Assembly (NCBI GenBank): GCA_029204225.1
Contig: CM055095.1
Coordinates: 47,010,510 to 47,074,509 of the forward strand
Source: Diphasiastrum complanatum
Lineage: Eukaryota; Streptophyta; Lycopodiopsida; Lycopodiales; Lycopodiaceae
Length of the DNA stretch: 64,000 nt
Direction of reading: 5' to 3'
The position numbers and the translations under genes are program-made. Each line of letters starts with the position of its first letter. Within the stretch, counting starts at the first letter, position 1. The notes under the pieces are model-generated. The model worked only from the letters and a program-made list of their open reading frames with translations. It was not told the DNA's origin and did no database searches. Below are positions 44,801 to 55,817 of this stretch, in pieces.

Positions 44801-45716
44801 TGATCCACCATTCTACTCAAATCCGATGCTTCCCTGTTCTTGGCTCCCTGAGGAGTGTTTCTTACAGTTGTTGAGTGATAATTGTAAAAAGCACTTTGTA
44901 GGATTCACATATGTTGTAGTTGTTAGTTGTTTTGTTTTGACATGGATAGGTCCTGATTGCAAGTCTTTCAGCTTTTGGTCTACAACTGTGGTAAGGTCGA
45001 TGGTGAGCTTTCTAAACTGCTCATTGCTCTGGGTGTGCAAATTATCTATGGCAGATATGGTGGCCGTAGAGGTAGAAGCATCATCGTGTAGCTTATTCAT
45101 ATATTTGGCTCTTCATTCTTTTCTGCGTCTTCTCTCTTGGTCGGAATTATCAGAGTCCGAACTAGTGCTTTCACTATCGTTGACTCTCTTGATGGCATCG
45201 ACATAGGCTGTTTGAAAAGACACGTACTTGTCTCTTCGTTTCATTTGCTATCTGATTCCCTTGGGTAGTCCTTCCATGAACCATGTTAGGACGCTGTGGT
45301 CTGGGACACTATCAGGATCACATCCACCTTGCAATCTCTTGATCCATTTAATATAATCATGTATTCCAATCGTCTCGTTCGTTTTGCTCAAGATTGAAGT
45401 ACCAATCTTTCGCGGTATCGGTTAGGCACAAATTGAAGTATCTTAACATCTCTTGCGAGTTGTCGTCTCCATAGGCTCTCTACACGTCTAAGTGTAGATC
45501 TGCAAGAATCGTCACGAATCTCCCTTTTCATCAAACCTTGGGAGGTCTATTTTGGAAAAGTTTCGGACTACATGAGGTATGAAGGGCCTTGGATTGTCCA
45601 TCGAAGGTGGATTTGCATCCACGTGTTCGTGATGTATCTTGATAGGTACGTTGACAAACTCTTCAAGATCAGGGGGATCCAGAGTGGATAATCTCTTACC
45701 AGATCTAAGATGCATA
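44801..45716 (-). pseudogene. Gypsy-3 gag remnant
   Basis: It starts at 45715 (MHLRSGKRLSTLDPPDLEEF), has a broken capsid region at 45500-45200 with readable gypsy-gag blocks such as LTWFMEGLPKGIR, and ends with the 44813-45100 segment (SNEQFRKLTIDLTTVVDQKL). Frame changes occur near 45510 and 45110. No protease or pol follows. Confidence 0.6.
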
Positions 45717-45999
45717 CACCGGAATGGGAGGTGAGGCTATTTTTGGTCTTTTTGTTTTTGTTTTTTCTCAGATATTTTTGTAAATAATATCTTTGTCTGG
45801 GTAATCAGATGGTAGATCTAGATGTGGATCAAACTAAAATGAAAGTGAACTTATATTAAGATCAGATTGAGATCTAACCAAATTGGGTGGATGACAAAAG
45901 AAGCGTAAATGCGAATCCAAAAGGTAATCGAGAAAGATCAAAACGTGTAGATGGGTTCTTATTGTCAGATACTCAGAAAAAAAATTCCAACCTTCTGAT
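45717..45999. other. No recognised gene
   Basis: This is AT-rich spacer upstream of Gypsy-3, probably leader or LTR sequence. No primer site was found. Confidence 0.4.
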
Positions 46000-46381
46000 G
46001 GCGAGTAACAGGCACTGACGAGTAAAGGCTGATTACTCGCCGAGCTATCTACTTGTTATAAATGATGATCAGAACAAGAAACTCAAATTGGCGAGTTAAC
46101 GCGAGTAAAGGTGAGTAAAAGTTGTTTACTTGACGATCTCCAGAATGCTAGTTCTGAGGCTACTGAACAGTTTGTATTAATGGCGAGTAAAGTCCCTTAG
46201 TAAAAATGTAAAAAATCGGGTTGGCGAGTAAAAAACATTGTTGGCAAGTAAACGCGAGTAAAAGTTGTTTACTCGTCAAGATCATAGAATAGACCTCTGG
46301 GTCTGCTATGCTCACTGGAACAGTGGCGAGTAAAAATGATGACAAAAAAGTGGAAAAAGATTTGAGGGCGAGTAAAAAACC
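46000..46381 (+). repeat. GCGAGTAAA-rich repeat
   Basis: GCGAGTAA or GAGTAAA variants occur about ten times, together with the inverse TTTACTCG. Larger units share GCGAGTAAAGG or GCGAGTAAAA followed by GTTGTTTACT (46121 and 46264), giving about 2-3 degenerate copies of roughly 145 bp. Confidence 0.7.
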
Positions 46382-46499
46382 TGTCAAAATGAAAGAAAAA
46401 TCAGAGAAAATGCAAACAAAAACCCATCTCTAAAGTAGCTTGGCTAATTCGTTTATTTAAAAGCAAAAATATGATGCCACACATCATGCTTAATATTAA

Positions 46500-46780
46500 C
46501 ATGTCTCCCCACATAATTTTGCACATGCTTAGGTGTAAATGAACATATATCATATCGTGCCACATAATCTTTTCACATGGTTCAATGTTATCCATTGAAT
46601 GGTAGACACCTTATTCTCATGATAGTTGCCCACGGGTTAACAAGATGAACATATGTCACCCCACATAATTTTTTCACATGCTTAGGTGTAAATGAACACA
46701 TATCACCCTAGATAATGTTTTCACATATTTAGATGTGGTAAACACCTAAGTTTGCATGATAGTTGCGTGTAGGAGAAGGC
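46500..46780 (+). repeat. 152-bp degenerate tandem repeat
   Basis: The block ATGTCNCCCCACATAATTTT at 46501 recurs at 46653, both followed by ACATGCTTAGGTGTAAATGA. A third partial, weaker copy follows near 46700. Confidence 0.75.
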
Positions 46781-47593
46781 CCCCATTGTTGTGAGGTGCC
46801 CAAGGGTTGCAGCTTGAGGGGCACCCCACAACCAAAAATCCGAAAAAGGAAATCTTTCCAGTGTAAATCACTCTTGAAATTTTGCTAACAAATTTGTTAC
46901 TTTTAGGTGAAGTCTAAGAAATCAATGCTTATAACATATTTTAAAAATGTGTAAGATTTATTTGTCACTTTTTATTTATAGTGAACACCCCTTACATATT
47001 TGTAAAGTTTAAATGATGAAGTTTAATTGTAGACATTGAACAAAATTGTGTCATTTAGGGGGGTTATCAAGACCGTTCTTTGAGGGCCTTCCGTGCAAGG
47101 AGGGCCCTTGCCCTACGGCGAGAGAACCCGTTGGAGGCCAGGGCCCTGACCTGCATAGAAGCCCTGAAGCCCTCGGGCCTTCCACGAAGTAATATGCCAT
47201 GGTGAGAAGGTGGAGATATAATGTGAGAGAATGCACATTCACTAGAAAGAATGGCACATACACAAAACCTCATCATTAGGGGTTGTTGGAGATACAAAGA
47301 ATAATTTTCATAAGTTCTTTACGAACTTAATCAACTCCTTGTTCATGTATTAGTCACGTAAAATCAGTTTTCAATTTTTTACAAAGAAAACTGACCGCCT
47401 CACAGATAATCTGTGGGGCAAATTTTTTTTTTACAAATTTTTTTACACGCACCTTCCGGACTTCAGAAGGTGCACATAAAAAAATTTACCGCACCTTCCG
47501 CCCATAAGGTGTGTGTAAAAAAAATTTACCTCAAAAAAAAAAAGAAAAAAAAAAGTGAAAACAAATTTCACGCAAGGGAAGGGCCAGCTCCTC
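46781..47593. other. No recognised gene; GC-rich and A-rich blocks
   Basis: GGGCCTTCC motifs occur at 47083 and 47173. Three blocks with CACCTTCCG or AGGTG motifs separated by poly-A/T runs occur at 47430-47560. ORFs are short and low-complexity. Confidence 0.45.
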
Positions 47594-47669
47594 GGTCCTT
47601 CCGCCCGCGGAAGGCTATGTGCCCTCGGGCCTCCGCCCTCGGGCGCACAGCCTTCCGGGCGGAAGGGCC
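47594..47669. repeat. GC-rich imperfect inverted repeat
   Basis: The left arm at 47594-47624 (core CCTTCCGCCCGCGGAAGGCT) pairs with the right arm at 47641-47669 (core AGCCTTCCGGGCGGAAGG), with a 16-base loop. It could form a strong hairpin in DNA or RNA. It differs sharply in GC content from its surroundings. Confidence 0.7.
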
Positions 47670-47693
47670 TCCGAGCCTGACCTTGACCCCCAA

Positions 47694-47713
47694 CCCCCCC
47701 CCCCCCCCCCCCC
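47694..47713 (+). repeat. Poly-C tract, 20 C
   Basis: It is an uninterrupted run. The length may be unreliable because homopolymers are error-prone in sequencing. Confidence 0.9.
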
Positions 47714-48044
47714 GGCTCTTACAATCCAATCTGGACGTAAACCAATTGTTGATGTCGTCACCATCACCGTGAAGATCAAGTCCAGTAGTGCTTCTTGCTT
47801 GAAAGCTTTGAACTACACGCAATGGAACACTTTGGTTTCCGAACTGGACCCGAGGGGGAAGGGGCTGCTGCCGTCGCGGGCGGGTGGCGGCAGTAGGAGG
47901 AGGAGCGCAGGTTCCTCTTCTCCAAGGCTGGTTTTACTAAAATGTATATTCATAACTAACTTTTGTTGAAATGCTATTCCCACCCGAGAGAGAGAGAGAG
48001 AGAGATGTAAAGAATACTTCATATCAAAACGAGTTTTAGATAAG
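47714..48044 (+). other. GC-richer non-TE DNA, possible 5' UTR
   Basis: It is higher in GC than the repeats around it, with a GA microsatellite at 47988-48005, a common feature of plant 5' leaders. It precedes the small ORF at 48045. No TATA box was identified with confidence. Confidence 0.3.
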
Positions 48045-48365
48045 ATGCAGGTGGACAAGTTCGACTACAAGTCTTTCTGCATGCCGCCATGGATCACCTT
48101 ATTCTATGGCTTCCTTTCTGTACCATTATGCTTCGCTTGGTACATACAAGGACAAGAGCGTAACATGCAAGGCTCGTGGTAAGACTAGTGTAGTGTCAAA
48201 TGGACAATTCGTAGTGTCAAATGGACAATTCACCTAATAAAGCCAGTTCAATTATACTATTGCTTTTAATCGCTAATACAGGATGTGACAAATGCAAGGG
48301 TGAAGCTGGATGGGGACACCCTCGCTAGAAGTTTGCGTGAAGAATTGATCATGCATGACAAATAA
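48045..48365 (+). other. Possible small spliced gene, frame unresolved
   Basis: An ATG at 48045 opens 45 codons (MQVDKFDYKSFCMPPWITLF) with one hydrophobic segment of about 20 residues, ending at a TAA that overlaps a good splice donor (GGTAAGA at 48178-48184). A plausible acceptor (TACAG) precedes 48283, after which two frames stay open for about 15-27 codons. Splicing at these sites gives a stop almost at once in the ATG frame, while other frames read through. I cannot decide between a 45-46 residue membrane peptide, part of a larger gene, and no gene. Confidence 0.22.
48190..48231 (+). repeat. 21-bp perfect tandem duplication
   Basis: GTAGTGTCAAATGGACAATTC occurs twice in direct succession within the putative intron. 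Confidence 0.95.
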
Positions 48366-48930
48366 ATGTTCACCCGTGTACTCACTTGGTTTGTGACACT
48401 AGAAGTCTTTTGGAGCTGGGTTCATTTACTTTTCGTGCAAAAAAGAAGATTGTTGGATCCGCATATATAGTAATTCCTCAGAGTAAGGCTAGTCTCAGCC
48501 TGTACTGTCTCAAGCTCAGAATTCGCCACGTGTGGGATCCGAGAGTAAGTCTAGTCTGCACTGTTTACTGTCTCCAGCTTAGAATTCACCAATGTGTAGG
48601 ATTGTGAGTATATAAGCATGTGCTGTAGTGTTGTATGTGCATTGATCTGGAGTATCCCGGCATTCCTGCACATTTCATGAGAATCTATTAGCTTAAAGAA
48701 AGAGAGGGCTCCAGTGGGAATATGAATCACGTGAGTATGCATGATTCAATTCACTGTTCTTCGGATAAGTAGCTCATAGCTAGTCGATACTTCGGTTTAA
48801 AATTCTCCGAGATAACCCACTTAAATTAATGTCTTTATTCGAATATCAACATCACTAGTCTGTGAATGGTATCAAGATTTTCTAAGCTTCTTTTCAGTTT
48901 ATACTCAAAATCTCAAGTCTGTGAGAGTAT

Positions 48931-48937
48931 TATATAA
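48931..48937 (+). promoter_or_regulatory. Candidate TATA box of the pectinesterase gene
   Basis: TATATAA lies 56 bp before the start codon at 48993, leaving room for a short 5' leader. Another candidate, TATATAAG at 48609-48616, would give a leader of about 350 bases. The choice is by position only. Confidence 0.35.
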
Positions 48938-48992
48938 CTGATTCTGTCACATAAAGGACAACAATAAGATTGAGTTGTGCTTTCTAATATCA

Positions 48993-51594
48993 ATGGCTAG
49001 TACTGTCTGTTTTGCCTTTCCAGCTACTATATTGATGGTAATGCTTTTCCTGGAAAAACAAGTACCTGCAGTAGCAAGGGGTGAAAATACTAGTGATGTT
49101 TATGTGTATAAAAGGCCAGATGTAGAGGCAAACTTTCTGGCATGGGTTGCAAGGGTCGGAAATGCTTATGCCGAAGAAAATTTAAGAGCTCAACCTGCAG
49201 CAATAAGCCAAGATAAAGCTAAAGCTCAGACTATAGTTGTCGATCAAGGGGGGAAAGGAAGTTATAAAACAATACAAGCTGCTGTAGATTCCATTCCAGC
49301 CAAAAACAATCAGCGAGTGATCATACAAATAAGTGCCGGCACATACAGGTGATTGCTTATTCATTGAAACATTACAAAATTACAAAAGTATTACTTAAGT
49401 AACGTGTTCGCCCATATTGTTCTTTCAAGACAACGAACTTCTTCCTCCATGTTGAACTAAATGATCAGCCTCAATATTCACTTAATCTATTGATTAGATC
49501 TATCTCAAATGCAATCAGTAACTGCAGGTCCTTACGAATGTTTCCTTTCGCAATCTACGCTGCACAAGTATATTGTAGCTGGCTGCTGATTCGGAGAGTC
49601 TAATAATAATTCGTGAATGTGGTTGTTGTTTCAGAGAGAAAGTTAAGATCCCATCCAGCAAGCCTTTCATAACATTCCAAGGGGCAGGAGCCGGCAGCAC
49701 AACCATATCTTGGGGCGATACTGCTTCAAGTAGTGGAAGCACATTCTTGAGCGCAACTGTGGCTATTAACTCGGACTATTTCATCGCAAAAGACATCGGT
49801 TTCACTGTAGGTTACTTTAAGCACTGATGGTCAGCGTATGTCCCTTAAATTGTTCAAAATTTCATACAATTTATGGATTATAGGAAATGTTTCAGCTTCT
49901 GTGGTATAACTATTCTCATGGTGGTTTCTTTGCAGAACACAGCGCCAGCTCCACCACCAGGTGCAGTGGGAAGGCAGGCTGTGGCCCTTCGTATATCAGG
50001 AGACAAGGCAGCTTTCTACCGCTGCAATTTTTATGGGGCACAAGATACGCTGTATGATGACAAGGGGCGACACTACTTCAGCAACTGTTTCATTCAGGGC
50101 TCCATAGATTATATTTTCGGAGATGGACTCTCAATCTACTCGGTAAGTGGATCTTTCAGCCACAAATCTGTGTGCTATTTATGCAGCATAATTTTAGAGG
50201 ACAGTTGACAACGCCTCTATTGCCAACTTAATCTGCATGGCAGAGGCAGCAGGCAAAGGGCGGTCCTACATTCAAGAAAATAAATCAGTGATAATATTTG
50301 ATATTTTAATTCGCTTGCGGCCTTATTCTATTATAGTATGCATCTAGGAAATTTTTGTATTGAACAGCTTTTTATGCCACTACAGCGTATATCCAGACAA
50401 GGAATTAAGAAGTGCTTTCTCCACACCATCTTAGCTACTGTATTCATATTATCTCTTCCCTTTTACTGTGTAGAAATTAAGAAACTCAAAAGGTCTCAAA
50501 TCCATTATTCTGGCAGTTGGCATGGCTAACTTAGGCCTTTCTTGGAACTAAGTTAACGGCTGCATATAACCCCATTGATCTTTTAACTTCAACGATTTAC
50601 ATGACTTTTTTCGGTAATGAACAATTTGTACCGATTTTTACTGAGGCAAAAGGTAGCATGTCACATAATTGCGTGTAATCTATTCTCAACTTCCGAAGTT
50701 ATCCCAGCATAATATTTACTTGCATGCAACGGCAATACAAAAAACTCCGCGCTAATTGTTCAGTACAGTATGGCTCTGGTGACGCTCAAATTTTTGGCTT
50801 TCTATGATCTGCTTTTCTCCTGATTATGTTTATCCATCTACAAATTCGACTTCTGGGTTCCAAAATGTGCAGCGGTGAACTGGATATGCACTTTGCAAGA
50901 CTAGTGTTGTTGACGGGTGTATCCGTTGCAGGGATGTGAGTTGCACTCTATCGCGAGCTCTTTTGGATCACTAACAGCACAAAAGCGAGGAAGTGGGGGG
51001 GAGGACACTGGCTTCTCCTTTGTGAACTGCAAGATTACAGGCTCAGGAACTCTCTATCTCGGGCGAGCATGGGGTCCCTACTCTCGGGTAGTTTATTCCT
51101 TCACATATATGGACAACATCATCACTCCAGGCGGGTGGAATGACTTTGGCGTTGCCAACAGACAGGAGTACGTACTCCTTTTCCAATTTTCGTTTTGATA
51201 TGATCCATTGCTGGAGACTGACAGCGATGAAACAAGAAATCTGCCATAGCTATGCCATCTGTGGGATGTATGATTGTGTGTTTTTGTGCGTTCTTGCATG
51301 CATGTTTTCTAACCATACGGATCAAAAGTTTGAGAGGAGTTCTCTATTCTGAAGCTGGAATTGAGATACTGTCCAGGTGAGAGTATCTATTCTGCTGGAA
51401 AATTGATGTTTTTTCTGATCAAATTGAGATGGGTTGTGTGCAACAGAACTGTTTTCTATGGGCAATACAAGTGCTCGGGTCCAGGAGCTGATGAGAGCAA
51501 CCGGGTGACCTGGTCTCATGAACTCACAGACGCCCAAGCAGCACCTTTCCAGTCAATCAGCTTCATCCAAGGCCAGCAATGGCTTCAATCCTAG
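48993..51594 (+). CDS. Pectin methylesterase, five exons, 372 residues
   Basis: The enzyme hydrolyses methyl esters of cell-wall homogalacturonan. Exons: 48993-49348, 49635-49806, 49936-50142, 50932-51167 and 51447-51594. All introns are GT-AG and the joined frame is open to TAG. Family 8 signatures are GTYRE at residues 116-120 (split by intron 1), Gln190 in QAVALR, Gln212-Asp213 in GAQDTLY, the nucleophile Asp234 in IDYIFG, and Arg290/Trp292 in LGRAWG. All catalytic residues are therefore present. A hydrophobic N-terminus (about residues 1-28) is a likely signal peptide for secretion. The length and lack of an inhibitor-like PRO domain place it in the short, PRO-less PME group (QRT1/PME53-like). 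The ATG at 48993 is used because the only upstream in-frame alternative is a TTG codon. It has no gene partner nearby and no damage. Confidence 0.95.
49349..49634 (+). other. Pectinesterase intron 1
   Basis: The intron runs GTGATT to TTTCAG and splits an Arg codon (AG|A). The other introns are 49807-49935, 50143-50931 (the longest, 789 bp) and 51168-51446 (donor GTACGT). No transposon was recognised in any intron. Confidence 0.85.
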
Positions 51595-53017
51595 TGGAGA
51601 TTCCACAAGGATATCCGTAAATGAAACTTATTCTATCATAAAATACCGTATTATACACTGTACAGTATAATCAACTAATGGACAATGTACAGTATAATCA
51701 ACTAGTGGACAATATACATTTTATTCAACTCTTAATTATGAAGTAATTTTTTATTGAATGTTTCAAGAACTTAGAAAGATTCGATGAATTAGAAGTAGGC
51801 ATTCACACAGGAATGATAAAAAAAGATCTGAGATTAACATGATACACTCCAAAAAACCTCTCATATTTTTCGGCTGGAGTCGCATAATACATGGGCTTTT
51901 TATCAGATTCTTATACTCTATCTTTCAAAATGTTGCAACCTATGTAGATTGCGGTTTGTATTTTATTTGTGGCATAGAAGCTGCAAATTTTCATGAATAA
52001 GCTGATCTGATTAGTACATCAGTCTTGAAGTCCTGCCCAGAATCCATCTTATAAGGTTCTGAATTGGCTGGCGGCTGTAGACCCAATCAAGTACTGTTGT
52101 TCCTACTCAGAAGTAATTTGAGTAATTGCTTGCTGTTGTGTAATCTGATATTCCAGCTCTTTATATGTTGACAGCAAATTAAAATGAGTTCATTCTTGTC
52201 CATACCAATTGACATGATGGGATCTTTTGACGTCTTCTCTTTCATGATCTTTGTAAATTTTGAATATGTAATTTATTCACACTAACTTATCTTATCTATG
52301 CACATGGCAGTATACGAATGTGCATTCCTCATCATGTGCTTTAACTTGCTCATAGATTAGCAATATTTCTTGGCAACTTACAATAATGCTTGTAAAAGTT
52401 TCTCGAGCCAACAACATAGTGACAAAAAAAAAAGAGAAATGACTTAGACACCCATTTTTCTAATCAGTTGTTGAAATTTCATTGAAAAAATCCCAATATT
52501 TCAAAAGTTAAATTCAAATTTGTTTTCCAAAGATTAAGAAATAAATTTGTTGCTATAATTTACAAATATAAAAAAGAGAGAGTAAGCTATCAGTTTATTT
52601 TTTCATTTTCAAATTTGATTTTATTAAGCAAATTCAAATGTGAACACGGTTATTGATATTACAAAAAAAATCAAAATAATGTCAATTTTTAAACTTTGGA
52701 CTTAAATCTGAAAAAAAAAAAGTTTCAATTTTAAGCAACACTTTTTAATTTTTTTTTTGAAATGACACATATTTGACTTGTTTAACAATAATTTCAATGA
52801 CTAGAATGTTGAAATATAAAATCGATTGTATTTGAAAAATGTATACCACAAAACCCAAAAAAAAGTGTGAAATTTTACTATTTGAAAATTTGTACTAAGA
52901 TCATGCTATGTGTGGCTTGAGAAGATTTTAGAAAATACATGCCAACTTGAGCTGTTTATTTTGCAGTTTGAGAGATGCTAGAAAGTATGTTGATTTTTTG
53001 AACGTATGTTGCTTTTT
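51595..53017. other. Pectinesterase 3' flank, no gene
   Basis: It is AT-rich. A 27-bp tandem repeat (TGTACAGTATAATCAACTAR) occupies 51659-51712 with a partial third copy. 52420-52900 is very AT-rich with many homopolymers. I do not see a clear poly(A) signal. Confidence 0.6.
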
Positions 53018-53431
53018 TTATTCATATCCTTGATGTCTGTGCATGTTATTCCCATTCCCATACTTGGTTATTGAATTTTCCATACAACATAAAGTGTACT
53101 TGTCAGAGGGACTAGCATCACATATGGTTGGATCAAGCTTGAACAACTTGGTGCCCTTCAGAGTCCTCAATCCAATAACAACATGAATGATACTTTCTCC
53201 ATAGGCGCCATAAATTGTGTTATCTATATTTTCTGGCATCATTTCAGTAATATGCTTAGGGCACATAAAAATAAGATTGCATGAAACTTTCGGCCAACAA
53301 CATGAACAATAGAAAAAGTTTTCTAGTATTGTTTCTGGTATTGTCTGCTCGTTTGTGGATGCTAAGTTGCATAATATACTTTGTGTGTTGTGGGATATTT
53401 GATTATTGATGCTGGGTTTTCTACATTTCAT
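53018..53431 (-). CDS. Unrecognised 137-codon ORF
   Basis: It is open from ATG at 53431 (MKCRKPSINNQ) with a stop just upstream in frame. It is rich in cysteine, with clusters YCSCCW and LCCM, plus isolated Cys, and has no signal peptide or recognised fold. It may be an exon of a larger gene or decayed repeat sequence. There are no matching splice-joined exons that I can support. Confidence 0.3.
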   Translation of the reverse strand: MKCRKPSINNQISHNTQSILCNLASTNEQTIPETILENFFYCSCCWPKVSCNLIFMCPKHITEMMPENIDNTIYGAYGESIIHVVIGLRTLKGTKLFKLDPTICDASPSDKYTLCCMENSITKYGNGNNMHRHQGYE

Positions 53432-53957
53432 CTCAAGCTATGTTATTTGTGATAGCAAGAAGAATATAGCCCAGTTATTTTTAGAGTAGCTTTAGTTGCA
53501 TACTATTTCACAATTTATGTACAAAGAGCTGCATAAGGACAACTGAGAAAAACCACCCTCATAAGAATATCTTCCTATAGTTAAAAAATGAATTTGTCTA
53601 TAGTGCATCATTCATCTATGTGCAAGCTAAGAACATATTAGTGTAATAAGCTGGTCAACCTATTGAACAAGCTTCTTGAATAGGCATACGTATTAATAGT
53701 ATACTTTTCAACTGTAAACAAAGAGATGTCAACGGAAAACCATTCCACACAAACTAGTACAAGAGCCAGTATTTTCAATTACTGATATGATGTTTCAATC
53801 TTTCAAAAAGTTGTTCAAACAAGGACCCTATTTTTCTATGATAAAATAACAAGCATACTTCTTACAAAAATGAAATAAAAGAAAAAAGCTCAACAAAATA
53901 TGAAACACCATGACCATCAAAAGTTGAATACTTTACTTACCATGTGCACTGGCATAC
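53432..53957. other. No recognised gene
   Basis: This is AT-rich spacer ending at the Copia-10 LTR. Confidence 0.5.
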
Positions 53958-54647
53958 TGTGAAAAAAAGAAAAAGTTATCTACGTTGAGTTAGGGGCTAT
54001 ATTGACTTTTTTTGTGTCATTACACATGTTAGTAGGTGATTAAGCCAAATTTGGCATTAGAGTCCATTTGAGCAAGTACACATGTAAAGTCATGATTAGG
54101 CCAAAAGTAAAGTGTGATGTGGCTCGAGCAAGGTTAGGCTTGTTACATTTGTCATGATGAGGTTTGATGTGTGACACTTCCCTATGTGTTGGCATGAGAG
54201 CTAGTGACCAGTCAAAAGCTAGAAATCCACCAAATTGGTCCAATCAAGTTTGAGGGCTCATAAGTCACTCAACCAATCAAATTAGGAGGAGGAAAAGAAG
54301 GGGTCCAATCATGTTTCACTCCCCTTCACCTCGAGTTGCTACTTATATGTGTCTTAGATCGATTCTATGTGAGTTTTTTGGAGTTAATGAGAATTTCTAT
54401 ATTTTGAGCTATTTTGGCTTTCTCTCTCTACCCGAGAACAAGGTTGTTTTGTACTTAATTTTTTCATCCACAAGTCTCCACACGTATGAATGTACTTTTA
54501 TGGTTGATGTATGCATGTTACATTGTGCTCTTGCCTTAGATTTGTGAGATAGATCTTGGATTCAATCTATGCCTGATCTTTGTGCAATCACCAAGTCTTA
54601 AGAGATCATAATCACACTTTTGGGCACTCCCACACGTGTGAAATTCA
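53958..54647 (+). repeat. Copia-10 5' LTR
   Basis: It starts TGTGAAAAAAAG and ends CACACGTGTGAAATTCA. A diverged primer site (TGGTATGATAGCC) follows at 54651. Confidence 0.9.
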
Positions 54648-54650
54648 GCA

Positions 54651-54663
54651 TGGTATGATAGCC
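54651..54663 (+). other. Copia-10 primer-binding site, diverged
   Basis: TGGTATGATAGCC resembles TGGTATCAGAGC with changes and lies three bases after the LTR. Confidence 0.6.
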
Positions 54664-55194
54664 TCCTAAGATATCCATGGCATACATCAAGAGTGATGAA
54701 AAATTTGCCTTAAAATCAAGATCTAGAGAGTGTAGTTGCATCTCTATAGCTATCAAGGGATTTTAGGGTCGAAATGGATCAAAAACATATTGGATTGATC
54801 ATGTGAGATCACCAAAATTTGAAAGGTTGGTGTTTCTCCAAGGTAGATCCAAATCGGGTGATTGATAGCTTGTTGGAAAGTAGTAAAGTGTAGTTTCTAG
54901 TGCATTTGAATTCATTTCAATTGGATGTGTCTTGAGGAAGATATAGGCTTTCAAAGTGAGGTGGGTAGGGGACCCAACCTGGTTGGACACATCAATTTAG
55001 GCTCACATCTAGCCTGTTTGATCCAAAATCTCAAGAAAAAGGTTGCCAATGTTATCTATTTAAGATCTAGACAATTTTTTGAGGTCATAGCCACATAGTT
55101 TCGTGCAATTGATTTGTATTTGAGTCATTTTGTGCTTGGACTTGAGGAAGATCAACATTTTTTGATCCATTGCAAGACAATTTCTCAAGGGAAG

Positions 55195-55794
55195 ATGACT
55201 TCCATAGGTTCCATTTTGTTGGACCACGGTGAGAGATTGAACACCTCCAATTATGCCATTTGGAAGGTGAGGATGGATTCCATTTTGGTACTCCAGGATG
55301 TGATGGAGATTGTGCTTGGACTTGAGGAGGAGCCTCAAGTGCTCCAAGAGGTCCAAAAGTACAATAAGAGGGCACGTATGGCCCTACATATCATCAAGAT
55401 GAATGTTTCCAATGAAGTGTTGAGGGAGATCGGCTCATGCACCTCGGCGAGGGAGGTGGGACACATTGAAATCCATGATTGCAAAAAGTTCATAGTATGT
55501 GGAATAGTCAAGCTAGAGTGCAAAATCTTGGCAATCAACTTTTATGCCTATCTTGTGATCTTCAACTTCATGAGATTTCCATCATGGTGCATCCATTTTC
55601 AAAGGGGAGGAGCTTTCAAATCAAAGGTTTTCGTCAAGCATGGAGTTAATGGTGGTATGATCATCAAGGAAGGTGATATTGGATTTTCATCAAGGAGATC
55701 ATGTCATGGCAATGGTGATTTGGCTTCAACCAAATGTCCTTTGGCTGAATCTTCACACCATATGATCTACTCTACAAGCTCTATGTTATTTTAA
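55195..55794 (+). pseudogene. Copia-10 gag N-terminus with unrelated tail
   Basis: The ATG at 55195 starts a gag-like protein (MTSIGSILLDHGERLNTSNY, then MEIVLGLEEEPQVLQEVQKY). The gag similarity stops at about residue 88 (CTSAREV, near 55458). The remaining 112 codons are open but match no copia domain. The whole frame of 200 codons is uninterrupted. It may encode a truncated capsid N-domain fused to a novel tail, or be fortuitously open. Confidence 0.6.
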
Positions 55795-55804
55795 AATAGA
55801 TATC

Positions 55805-55817
55805 TTTTTAGGAGGAG
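55805..55817 (+). other. Copia-10 polypurine tract
   Basis: TTTTTAGGAGGAG directly precedes the 3' LTR. Confidence 0.8.

Noticed and set aside
47413-47969. ORFs of 84-119 codons with poly-Lys and poly-Pro runs
   Set aside because: They are created by poly-A, poly-C and the GC-rich inverted repeat. Composition is the only reason they are open.
48975-48992. Upstream start for the pectinesterase six codons before the ATG
   Set aside because: That codon is TTG. A plant nuclear gene would use the ATG at 48993, which also begins a good signal peptide.
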